From: Streptomyces rhizosphaerihabitans
GTDB lineage: Bacteria; Actinomycetota; Actinomycetes; Streptomycetales; Streptomycetaceae
Reading direction: 5' to 3'
Assembly: GCF_025399795.1 (NCBI RefSeq)
Contig: NZ_JAODTZ010000049.1
Span: 22,163 to 86,162, forward strand
Length of the DNA: 64,000 nt
Shown piece after piece: positions 41,773-48,890 of this stretch; positions within the stretch are counted from its first letter, which is position 1, and the number at the start of each line of letters is the position of its first letter. The position numbers were made by a program, and so were the translations under genes. The notes under the pieces were generated by a model. That model was given only the letters and a program-made list of their open reading frames with translations. It searched no databases and was not told the DNA's origin.

Positions 41773-42498
41773 ATGGAGACACGTACCGCACTGGTGACCG
41801 GAGCGGCACAGGGCCTCGGGCAGGAGTTCGCCGTGGCGCTCGCCGGGCACGGCTACCGGGTCGCGGGCCTGGACCTGGTTCCGCAGCCCGAGACGGCGAA
41901 ACGCGTACTGGACTATGTGGAGTTGATTGCCGACGTCACAGACGAGGCGCAGATCGCGTCGGCGCTGGAGCACGTCATCGAGCGGTTCGGGACCCTGCAC
42001 GTGCTCGTCAACAATGCCGGTGTATACCCGGAGTCGGCCTTCGAGGACACCACGCCCGAGGAGTGGCGGCGGGTCATGCGTGTCAACCTGGAGGCGCCGT
42101 TCCTGATGGCCCGTGCCGTACTGCCGTATCTGAAGGCGGCGGGCTGGGGCCGGATCGTGAACATCACGTCCGCGGCCGTCCTCACGGCACCGCCCACGAT
42201 GGTCGCGTACGTCTCCTCGAAGGCCGGACTGATCGGCCTCACGCGGACGTTGGCTTCGGCGCTCGGACCGTACGACATCACCGTCAACGCGATAGCGCCG
42301 AGCATGGTGCGCACCGCCACCGCCGAACGGACAGTCGGCGCGGACGGCGGCTTCGAGCGCGTCCGCGCCCAGCAGGCCGTGCCGCACACCCAGCGGCCGC
42401 GCGACCTCGTCTCCACCCTCCTCTACGTGGTCGACGAGGGCAGCGGGTTCCTGACCGGCCAGACCCTCAACGTGGCAGGCGGATCGGCCTACTTGTGA
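41773..42498 (+). CDS. Short-chain dehydrogenase/reductase
   Basis: 241 aa classical SDR. NAD(P)-binding TGAAQGLGQEFA (TGxxxGxG), NNAGVYP, the catalytic Ser in IVNITSAAV, and YVSSKAG (Y-x-x-x-K). The D following beta-2 (VAGLDLVPQ) suggests NAD preference. Its substrate is likely a sugar, sugar acid or polyol because it is divergent from a sugar-type ABC operon and shares a promoter region with it. It converges with the MerR gene downstream, 63 bp between stops. Confidence 0.9.
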   Translation: METRTALVTGAAQGLGQEFAVALAGHGYRVAGLDLVPQPETAKRVLDYVELIADVTDEAQIASALEHVIERFGTLHVLVNNAGVYPESAFEDTTPEEWRRVMRVNLEAPFLMARAVLPYLKAAGWGRIVNITSAAVLTAPPTMVAYVSSKAGLIGLTRTLASALGPYDITVNAIAPSMVRTATAERTVGADGGFERVRAQQAVPHTQRPRDLVSTLLYVVDEGSGFLTGQTLNVAGGSAYL

Positions 42499-42561
42499 GC
42501 GCCGGTACCGTCGGGCGGGCCCGGCCGTGCCCCGGCCCCCGGCGGGAGAGCCGGCCCCGGA

Positions 42562-43260
42562 TCAGGATTCCTTGAGCCACTCCCGCAGCTCGTCCTTCAA
42601 CGAGCGCTGGAACGCGGTGAGAAGCGCCTGCACGACCAGCGGCTGCATGTGCGCCGACAGCGACTTCACCGCCGCCACGGACTCCCGTTCACCCACGGCG
42701 TCGCGCAGCAGGACGGACAGTTCGTGGGCCGCCGCGCGCGAGTGGTCCAGCAGGACCGTCCGCGCGGCGAGGATCGTCTCGTCCGCGATCGGTACGTCCA
42801 GGAGCTCCAGGCCGAGCTTCAGCAGCCCGGGGTCCAGCCGGACGGAGTCCCCTGTCCGCTCGATGACGCTCATCGCGGCGAGCCGCTCCAGGTCCGCGTC
42901 GCCGAGCGTGCGCCCGGCCCGGCGCTCCAGCTCCTCCCGGGTCACGTCCTCCATCGCGTCGGGCGCCCAGGAGGCCACCACGGCACGGTGGATGGCGAGG
43001 TCGTGCGCGCTCAGACCTGGCGGCAACTGCGTCAGATGCCGCTCGATCGCGGCCAGTGTCATGCCCTGGTGCTGCAACTCCTCGATGAGCGCGAGCCGGG
43101 CCAGATGCTCCTGGCTGTAGTGGCCCACGCGACGGGGGCCGATGACGGGCGGCGGCAGCAGGCCCCGGGCGCTGTAGAAGCGGACCGTACGGACCGTGAC
43201 GCCCGCCCGCGCGGCCAGCTCGTCGACCGTGAGAGTCGGCTCCTCGGTGTCCGTCGTCAT
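42562..43260 (-). CDS. MerR-family transcriptional regulator
   Basis: 232 aa. N-terminal winged helix LTVDELAARAGVTVRTVRFY with the MerR-typical SARGLLPPP and GHYSQEHLARLALIEELQ. The dimerisation helix is followed by a long C-terminal helical domain (residues 95-232) with no Cys, so it is not a metal sensor of the MerR/CueR kind. It may sense a small organic molecule. ATG 43260 gives a short TTDTEEPT N-terminal extension. The upstream 200 bp separate it from the interrupted macro-domain gene on the other strand. Confidence 0.9.
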   Translation of the reverse strand: MTTDTEEPTLTVDELAARAGVTVRTVRFYSARGLLPPPVIGPRRVGHYSQEHLARLALIEELQHQGMTLAAIERHLTQLPPGLSAHDLAIHRAVVASWAPDAMEDVTREELERRAGRTLGDADLERLAAMSVIERTGDSVRLDPGLLKLGLELLDVPIADETILAARTVLLDHSRAAAHELSVLLRDAVGERESVAAVKSLSAHMQPLVVQALLTAFQRSLKDELREWLKES

Positions 43261-43461
43261 GCCAGGTCCTCGCCTCTCGCGTCGTGCGGCGCGCGCCCAT
43301 GGCGACGGGTGGCGGCGCGGTGCAACAGTATTGCTGTCCCACCAGTGTTGTGAAAGCTTCCGCGCGACGGCGGTCCGGCCCGGCGAGGAACGGCTCGCGG
43401 GTCATCGGCACCCAGGACAGCGGCGGCGGCCGTTGTCGGTGGCGGCTTCTAGGGTGGTGTC

Positions 43462-43566
43462 ATGTCGGAGATCACGTACACCCGGGGTGATGCCACCGTT
43501 CCGTCGGTCAAGGGCGTCAAGGTGATCGCGCACGTCTGCAATGACATCGGGGGCTGGGGAAAGGGT
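43462..43566 (+). pseudogene. Macro-domain (ADP-ribose-binding) gene, 5' part, interrupted by the TnpB element
   Basis: ATG 43462 opens SEITYTRGDATVPSVKGVKV then IAHVCNDIGGWGKG, a macro-domain N terminus with the adenine-binding Asp (GDAT) and the N-D-I-G-G-W-G-K-G loop. After codon 35 the frame enters the inserted element and stops after eight foreign codons (WQLLPFDC-A). Joining base 43566 to base 45403 restores one continuous 159-aa frame, so the gene was intact before insertion. Macro proteins remove or bind ADP-ribose or its 1''-phosphate. Confidence 0.85.
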
Positions 43567-43634
43567 TGGCAACTGCTGCCCTTTGACTGCGCGTGAGGGT
43601 GTTCTGGCGTGCATGGGTGAGTGTCGACGACGTT

Positions 43635-43698
43635 CATCCGCATAAGGGCGCAAGTAGGAACGAGTGTTCTTGTCTCGAAAGGGTGACCTTTGCGGATG
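43635..43698 (+). ncRNA. Structured left-end leader of the TnpB element
   Basis: Arms CATCCGCA and TGCGGATG enclose GAAC-GAGT-GTTC and AAAGG-GTGA-CCTTT hairpins, about 35 bp before the tnpB start. In the second copy (63848 onward) the left arm is CGTCCGCA, which still pairs through a G-U. It may act as a DNA hairpin for transposase or as an RNA leader. Confidence 0.4.
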
Positions 43699-43733
43699 GT
43701 GGTCGTTGGGTGGGGTGAGGGGATGTTCGCGGG

Positions 43734-45395
43734 GTGTTCGGGTCGGGGGTGAGCGGGTTGGGTGGTGCGGGCGGGTTGCGGGTGGTGGGGGCGTCGTTCG
43801 TGGTGCCCGGTCCGTCGGGTGTGGCGGTCCGGGACCGGCTCAAGGCCCTGACGGTCGGGGACGAGACGGTGCTGCGGCTGGTCGGTGACCATCTGGGTTC
43901 GCTGGCATCGGGGGACCTGAAGGCGCGGTGTGCGGCCGGTCTGGAGCACGACAACGAGGCGTGGGCGTCGCGCAAGCGGGTGCTGACCGGGCTGTCGTCG
44001 TCGCGGTGGGCGGGAGCGTTGACGAAGGCCACGCATGACCTGTGGGCGCTGGCCCGGCGCGGCCAGGCCGCGCACATCCGGCAGCTCGAGGCCGGGGTGA
44101 ACACGATCCGGCACCGGCTGTCATTGCCGCTCGGGGAGAAGGGTTCGAAGCGGGCGGCTGGTGGTTATCGCAGTCGGCGGGAGTGGCATGCCAAGACGCG
44201 TCGGCTGCGGGTGTTGGAGGACCGGCTGGCTGCCGCCAGGGCCGACTGGGCGGCCGGGCGGGTGCGGGTGGTGCGGGGCGGAAAACGGCTGCTGAACACC
44301 CGCCACCACCTGGAAGAGGCCCAGCTCACCGAGCCGGAATGGCGAGCCCGGTGGGAAGCGTCGCGCCGTTTCCTGCGGGCGGACGGCGAGAGCGGGAAGC
44401 GGTACGGCAACGAGACCATCCGCATCAGCCCCGACGGGCAGGTGAGCATCAGGCTCCCGGCCCCGCTCGCCCACCTCGCCAACGCCCCGCACGGCCGTTA
44501 CGTCCTCACCGCCCGCGTCGCATTCGCGCACCGGGGCGAAATGTGGCGGGATCGGGTCGGGGCGAACCGGGCGGTGGCCTACCGCATCCACGAAGACGTC
44601 CAGCGCAACCGCTGGTACCTGACCGCCTCCTGGACCATCCCACCCGCCCCCATCGTGCCCCTGACCGCCATCCGGGCCGGTGGCCTGATCGGTGTGGACA
44701 CCAATGCCGATCACCTGGCGGCCTGGCGGCTGGATGTGCACGGCAATCCGGTCGGCGTCCCGCGTCGCTTCGACTACGACCTGTCCGGCACCACGCAGCA
44801 CCGCGACGCCCAGGTACGCCACGCGCTGACCCGCCTGCTGCACTGGGCCACCCGCCACCGCCTGGCGATCGCCGTCGAGGACCTCGACTTCACCGCCGAG
44901 ACCAGCCGGGAGAAACACGGCCGCCACAAGAAGTTCCGCCAGCTGATCTCCGGCATGCCCGTCGCCCGGCTCCGCGCCCGCCTGGTGTCGATGGCCACCG
45001 AACTCGGCATCCCGCTGGTCGCGGTCGACCCCGCCTACACCTCGAAGTGGGGCGCCCAGCACTGGCAAAAACCCCTCACCACCAGCAGACGCACCACCAC
45101 CCGGCACGATGCAGCCAGCATCGCGATCGGAAGGCGCGCCCTGGGGCATCCGATCCGGCGACGGACGGCACCGCCCCGTACCCACCAGAGCGATGGGTAC
45201 GGGCATCGGACCGTCCAGGCCCGACCGGCCACCCCGGGACGTGAGGAAACCCGCCCCCGCATCCCCGGACCACGGACACGATCCGTGCCGCCCGGACGCG
45301 GAGCGAACGCGGGCAACCAGAACGCCCAACACCGTCCGGGGCGTTCGGCCGAGCACGAGTCCTGGCAACAGGACCCACTACCGCTCAGTCTCTAG
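43734..45395 (+). CDS. tnpB: TnpB-like RNA-guided RuvC nuclease lacking a zinc ribbon
   Basis: 553 aa from GTG 43734. The RuvC triad is D322 (GLIGVDTNADHL), E382 (IAVEDLDF) and D459 (TRHDAASIAIGRRAL), all present, so nuclease activity is expected. The CxxC...CxxC zinc ribbon normally found between RuvC-II and III is absent: that interval reads VDPAYTSKWGAQHWQKPL, and the protein has only one Cys (residue 66). N-terminal residues 1-250 are helical and basic, and the last 80 residues are Arg/Pro/Gly-rich, probably because this DNA doubles as the omega RNA scaffold. The guide would come from the right flank at 45404 onward. Confidence 0.85.
   Translation: MFGSGVSGLGGAGGLRVVGASFVVPGPSGVAVRDRLKALTVGDETVLRLVGDHLGSLASGDLKARCAAGLEHDNEAWASRKRVLTGLSSSRWAGALTKATHDLWALARRGQAAHIRQLEAGVNTIRHRLSLPLGEKGSKRAAGGYRSRREWHAKTRRLRVLEDRLAAARADWAAGRVRVVRGGKRLLNTRHHLEEAQLTEPEWRARWEASRRFLRADGESGKRYGNETIRISPDGQVSIRLPAPLAHLANAPHGRYVLTARVAFAHRGEMWRDRVGANRAVAYRIHEDVQRNRWYLTASWTIPPAPIVPLTAIRAGGLIGVDTNADHLAAWRLDVHGNPVGVPRRFDYDLSGTTQHRDAQVRHALTRLLHWATRHRLAIAVEDLDFTAETSREKHGRHKKFRQLISGMPVARLRARLVSMATELGIPLVAVDPAYTSKWGAQHWQKPLTTSRRTTTRHDAASIAIGRRALGHPIRRRTAPPRTHQSDGYGHRTVQARPATPGREETRPRIPGPRTRSVPPGRGANAGNQNAQHRPGRSAEHESWQQDPLPLSL
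45359..45374 (+). ncRNA. Right-end GCAA tetraloop hairpin, candidate omega RNA 3' stem
   Basis: GTCCTG, loop GCAA, CAGGAC: a perfect 6-bp stem with a GNRA loop, 25 bp before the right junction and overlapping the tnpB C terminus. In TnpB systems the guide RNA spans the 3' end of tnpB and the right end of the element. Confidence 0.4.
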
Positions 45396-45402
45396 GAACG
45401 GT

Positions 45403-45777
45403 TTCGTGCTGGCCCTCTCCCGCCGCTGGCCGGAGCCGGAGGCCGCGTACCGCGCCTGGCACCGCGGCCGCGCGGGCAACGACTTCGGCCTGGGAGCCGC
45501 CCAGTTCGTCCAGGTCGAGCCGTATGTGTGGGTGGCGAACCTGGTGGGCCAGCGGGGGATACGCCCCGGCAGCAAGGGCGTGCCCGTGCGCTACGAGGCC
45601 ATCGACGCCTCACTCGGACTGCTCGCCGACAAGGCCGTCGAACTCGGCGCGTCCGTACACATGCCACGCATCGGGTGCGGTCTGGCCGGCGGCGACTGGT
45701 CACGCGTGGAACCCCTCGTCGCCGAGCGGCTGGTGCGCCGCGGCCTGGCGGTGACGGTGTACGACCACGGGGGCTGA
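45403..45777 (+). pseudogene. Macro-domain gene, 3' part
   Basis: From TTC 45403 the frame reads FVLALSRRWPEPEAAYRAWH and on to LGASVHMPRIGCGLAGGDWS, the macro-domain signature that contacts the distal ribose and phosphates, and ends TVYDHGG at TGA 45777. It lacks its own start and is the continuation of the 43462-43566 part. The two parts are in the same frame once the element is removed. Confidence 0.85.
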
Positions 45778-45867
45778 CCGGTGTGGCGACACAGCGGTGC
45801 TCCGGGCGGGCTGCTGTCGACCCGGCGCGCGTCCCGCCACGGGGTGACCGGCACGACGAGGCAGGGG

Positions 45868-45923
45868 CGACGAGACCGGCTCGACGAGACCGGCTCGACG
45901 AGACCGGCCGGACGAGACCGGTT
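45868..45923. repeat. Four 14-bp tandem repeats (CGACGAGACCGGCT)
   Basis: Units start at 45868, 45882, 45896 and 45910; the last two differ at one or two positions. They lie in the 271-bp gap between the macro pseudogene and the PfkB kinase. Confidence 0.6.
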
Positions 45924-45970
45924 CACGTCAGCCCGGCCGCCGGTGCCGATCGGCGTGCGCAAGAAGCGAC

Positions 45971-45988
45971 TTGCGAAAGTTTCTGCAA
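45971..45988 (+). promoter_or_regulatory. LacI-type operator candidate upstream of the PfkB kinase
   Basis: TTGCGAAAGTTTCTGCAA has a perfect GAAA-G-TTTC core with TTGC and GCAA flanks, the form typical of operators for LacI-family sugar regulators. It lies 61 bp before ATG 46049. Confidence 0.5.
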
Positions 45989-46048
45989 CTCCTTGCCGTG
46001 GCCGTCGGGGACTGCTTGACTCGCTGCTCGCGTCCGAGAGGGAGAGTC

Positions 46049-46972
46049 ATGAGCCGCGACATCGACGTCCTCGTCCTGGGCGGTGCGGGTGTGGACACCA
46101 TCGTCCACGTCCCCGAGCTGCCGCTTCCCTACGCCGACAGCTACATGATCCGTCCAGGCATCGAGAGCCGTGCCGGGCAGACCGGTGACTTCGTCGCGCT
46201 GGGCCTGCACGAGCTCGGCCTGCGCACGCACCACCTCGACATGCTCGGCGACGACCCCGAGGGCGACCTCGTGCGAGCCCTGCACCGCGACCGGGGCATC
46301 GCGCTCACCGAGGTGCCCCAGCCCGCGGGCACCAAGCGCGCGGTCAATCTCGTCGGCCCCGACGGGCGCAGGCTGTCCCTGTACGACGACAGCCGCTCGC
46401 GCGAAGGGGACCGGCTGCCCGAGAAGACGGTACGGGACCTGGCCGCGGCGAGCCGGCATGCCCATGTCTCCATCACCTACCCGTGCGCCTTCGCCCTGCA
46501 GGCCCTGCGGGAGGCCGGGGTGACCCTGTCGACCGACCTGCACAACTGGGACGGCGAGAACCCCTACCACGAGCCGTTCGCCTACGCCGCCGACGTCGTG
46601 TTCGTGTCCACCACCGCCCTCGCCGACCCCGAGCGCACCATGCGGCGGATCGTGGAACGGGGCCGGGCCGAGGTGGTCGTCGCCACGGCCGGCGCCGAGG
46701 GCGCGTACCTGCTGACCGACGGCGAACTGACCCACGTCCCGGCGGTCCCGCCCCGTACGCCCGTCGTCGACTCGAACGGCGCCGGGGACTCCTTCGCCGC
46801 GGGCTTCCTCTACGGCCGGCTGACCGGCGAACCGGTCCGGCGCTGCGCCCTGTACGGCGCGGTGGCCGGCGCCTACGCCTGCACCGTGCCCGCGACCCGG
46901 GCCGACGCCATCAGCCGCGACGAACTCCTGTCCCAGGTAGCCGAGTTGGACGAGAAAGCCACCCGCCACTGA
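46049..46972 (+). CDS. PfkB-family carbohydrate kinase
   Basis: 307 aa ribokinase-fold kinase. N-terminal DVLVLGGAGVDTIVHVPELP, central sugar-lid residues AGQTGDFVALGLHELG, and the C-terminal PfkB signature DSNGAGDSFAAGFLYG with the catalytic base Asp. Substrate could be ribose, fructose, 2-keto-3-deoxygluconate or a nucleoside. ATG 46049 has GAGAGGGAGAG upstream. A GAAAGTTTC operator 61 bp upstream suggests sugar-responsive control. It converges with the M1 peptidase across two perfect palindromes. Confidence 0.92.
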   Translation: MSRDIDVLVLGGAGVDTIVHVPELPLPYADSYMIRPGIESRAGQTGDFVALGLHELGLRTHHLDMLGDDPEGDLVRALHRDRGIALTEVPQPAGTKRAVNLVGPDGRRLSLYDDSRSREGDRLPEKTVRDLAAASRHAHVSITYPCAFALQALREAGVTLSTDLHNWDGENPYHEPFAYAADVVFVSTTALADPERTMRRIVERGRAEVVVATAGAEGAYLLTDGELTHVPAVPPRTPVVDSNGAGDSFAAGFLYGRLTGEPVRRCALYGAVAGAYACTVPATRADAISRDELLSQVAELDEKATRH

Positions 46973-46990
46973 ACCACCCGTCAGCCGTCG

Positions 46991-47006
46991 GCCGTCAGCT
47001 GACGGC
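46991..47006. terminator. Perfect 16-bp palindrome
   Basis: GCCGTCAGCTGACGGC at 46991-47006, 19 bp after the kinase stop; perfectly self-complementary with no loop. It may be an operator or part of the terminator region. Confidence 0.35.
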
Positions 47007-47130
47007 GCCAACGGCCAACGCCCGCCCGTCGGTTGCTCGCGGCTGACGCCCACTTGTCACCAGCGCGCAGCCGGTGTCCGAGCCGCCGCCTGCTCCCGCC
47101 CGTCGCCCGGGCGGTACTCGCCCTCTCCCG

Positions 47131-47170
47131 GCCGGTGCCCGTCCGTCCCCGGGGACGGACGGGCACCGGC
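47131..47170. terminator. Perfect 40-bp palindrome between convergent genes
   Basis: The 20-bp arm GCCGGTGCCCGTCCGTCCCC (47131-47150) is followed immediately by its exact reverse complement (47151-47170). It is probably a bidirectional terminator for the kinase and M1 peptidase genes; there is no loop, so DNA could also extrude a cruciform. Confidence 0.7.
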
Positions 47171-47207
47171 GGGCGGGCAAGGCCCCGAAGGACGGGGGCC
47201 CGGCGCC

Positions 47208-48707
47208 TCAGCCGGAGTGCACCGCGTCAGTGGCGGCGATCTTCTTCCACGACTTCGGCCGGGCCGCGACACCCTTCGCCGCCGGGGCGGGGGCGACTCC
47301 CGCGCTCCGCGCCGCGGGCGCCGTCGGCTTCGACGGCTGGAACAGCCAGGTGTCGAAGAGCGCCGCGAGCGACGTGCCGGACACCTGCTCCGCGTACTTC
47401 TGGAAGTCGCCGACCGACGCGTTCCCGTACGCGTGTTCCTTCGGCCACCCCTTCAGAATGGCGAAGAAGGCATCGTCCCCGACCTGGTTGCGCAGTGCCT
47501 GCACCGCCAGCGCGCCCCGGTCGTAGACCGCGATGTCGAACTGGTTGTCCGGCCCCGGGTCGCCGGGCGCCACCGTCCAGAAGGTGTCGTCCGCCGGATG
47601 CGAGGCGTACACGTAGTCCGCGAGCTCCTGCGCGGTGCCCTCACCCTCGTGTTCCGACCACAGCCACTGCGCGTAGCGCGCGAATCCCTCGTTGATCCAG
47701 ATGTCCTTCCAGCCCTTCAGCGACACGTCGTCGCCGTACCACTGGTGCGCCAACTCGTGCACGACCACGGAGGTGTTGGAGCCGTTCGCGAACTGCTTGG
47801 GGCTGTAGTACACCCGGGTCTGGGTCTCCAGCGCGTACCCGGTGGTGGTGTTGGGGACGTATCCGCCGGCGGAGCTGAAGGGATACGGCCCGAAGTAGCC
47901 GCTCAGCCAGTCGACCAGTTCCCCTGTCCGCTCGACACTGGCGCGTGCCGCCCCGTCGTTGTCGCCGAGGTCCTTGCTGTAGGCGTTGACGACCGGGACG
48001 CCGCCCTCGGACGTGCTGGTCGTGATGTCGAACTTCCCGACCGCGAGCGTGGTCAGATACGTGGCCTGCGGCTTGTTGGACCTCCAGTTGTAGCGGGTCC
48101 AGCCCAGCCGTGAACTCGTCGACTGCAGTGTGCCGTTGGAGATCGCCTGGGTGCCGTCCGGGACGGCCACCGACACGTCGTACGTCGCCTTGTCGAGCGG
48201 GTGGTCGTTGCTCGGGTACCACCACCACGCCGATTCGGGCTCGTCCGCCGCGACCGCCCCGTCCGGGGTGCGGTGCCAGGTCGAGAAGCCGTACGCGCTC
48301 TTCGTGGACGGCACCCCGCTGTAGCGGACCACGACGGTGATCGGCGTGCCCTTGGCCAGTTGTCTGGCCGGAGTGATCTCCAGCTCGTGCTGGCCCGAGG
48401 TGGCGAACGACGCCTTCGCGCCGTTGACCCGGACCTCGCTCACATCGAGCAGAAAGTCCAGATCGAACCGGGACAGGTCCTGCGTGGTGGTCGCCAGGAG
48501 GGTGGCCGTGCCCTCCAGTTCGTCCGTCCGCGGCTGGTAGGTGAGCCGCAGGTCGTAGTGCGAGACGTCGTATCCGCCGTTGCCGTAGGCCGGGTAGTAG
48601 GGGTCGCCGATGCCCGGTGCTCCCGGTGTGTAGTCGGCCGCCGATGCCGGGATCGCCAGCAGTAAGGAGGCGGCGAGGGCGCCCGGGGCGATGAGTCTGC
48701 GGTGCAC
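47208..48707 (-). CDS. Secreted M1-family zinc metallopeptidase
   Basis: 499 aa from GTG 48707, chosen because GGAG lies 7 bp upstream and because a TTG four codons earlier has none. Signal peptide 1-23 (LIAPGALAASLLLAIPASA, cut before ADY). The gluzincin motif is H317-E-L-A-H321 with the third ligand E340 in WINEGFARY. The N-terminal domain from 40 to 240 is the aminopeptidase-N-like saddle (YDVSHYDLRLTYQPRTDELE). The last 40 residues are Ala/Pro/Lys-rich. Extracellular aminopeptidase activity is expected. Convergent with the kinase. Confidence 0.92.
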   Translation of the reverse strand: MHRRLIAPGALAASLLLAIPASAADYTPGAPGIGDPYYPAYGNGGYDVSHYDLRLTYQPRTDELEGTATLLATTTQDLSRFDLDFLLDVSEVRVNGAKASFATSGQHELEITPARQLAKGTPITVVVRYSGVPSTKSAYGFSTWHRTPDGAVAADEPESAWWWYPSNDHPLDKATYDVSVAVPDGTQAISNGTLQSTSSRLGWTRYNWRSNKPQATYLTTLAVGKFDITTSTSEGGVPVVNAYSKDLGDNDGAARASVERTGELVDWLSGYFGPYPFSSAGGYVPNTTTGYALETQTRVYYSPKQFANGSNTSVVVHELAHQWYGDDVSLKGWKDIWINEGFARYAQWLWSEHEGEGTAQELADYVYASHPADDTFWTVAPGDPGPDNQFDIAVYDRGALAVQALRNQVGDDAFFAILKGWPKEHAYGNASVGDFQKYAEQVSGTSLAALFDTWLFQPSKPTAPAARSAGVAPAPAAKGVAARPKSWKKIAATDAVHSG

Positions 48708-48890
48708 GTCAAGCTCCAAGTCGTGGGGGCGTGAAGTCGGTCCGGAGCCTATTCAGTCCCGGTGGCCCCAGTCATGTCCACGGGCACCCCTGTCACACGA
48801 TCGCCATTCGGCCGACATGAGTCATCCAGCCCCACAGGCCTTTCATCTACCCTCTTTTGTACGGGAGTTGACCGGGGTACGTTCCGACGC

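Larger units (their letters stand above)
43564..45399 (+). mobile_element. 1,836-bp solo TnpB insertion element (IS605/IS607-like, no tnpA)
   Basis: GGTT is present at both junctions (43564-43567 and 45400-45403), so the exact ends can slide within 4 bp; removing 1,836 bp restores the macro gene. It contains a single gene encoding a TnpB-like RuvC nuclease; there is no Y1 or serine transposase, so it would be mobilised in trans. Near the left end CATCCGCA (43635-43642) pairs with TGCGGATG (43691-43698) around a nested AAAGG-GTGA-CCTTT hairpin. Near the right end GTCCTG-GCAA-CAGGAC (45359-45374) forms a tetraloop hairpin. A second copy begins at 63848. Confidence 0.8.

Noticed and set aside
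43564..45399. A complete IS605 or IS607 element with transposase
   Set aside because: Only the tnpB frame is present; no Y1 or serine recombinase is encoded on either strand between the ends.
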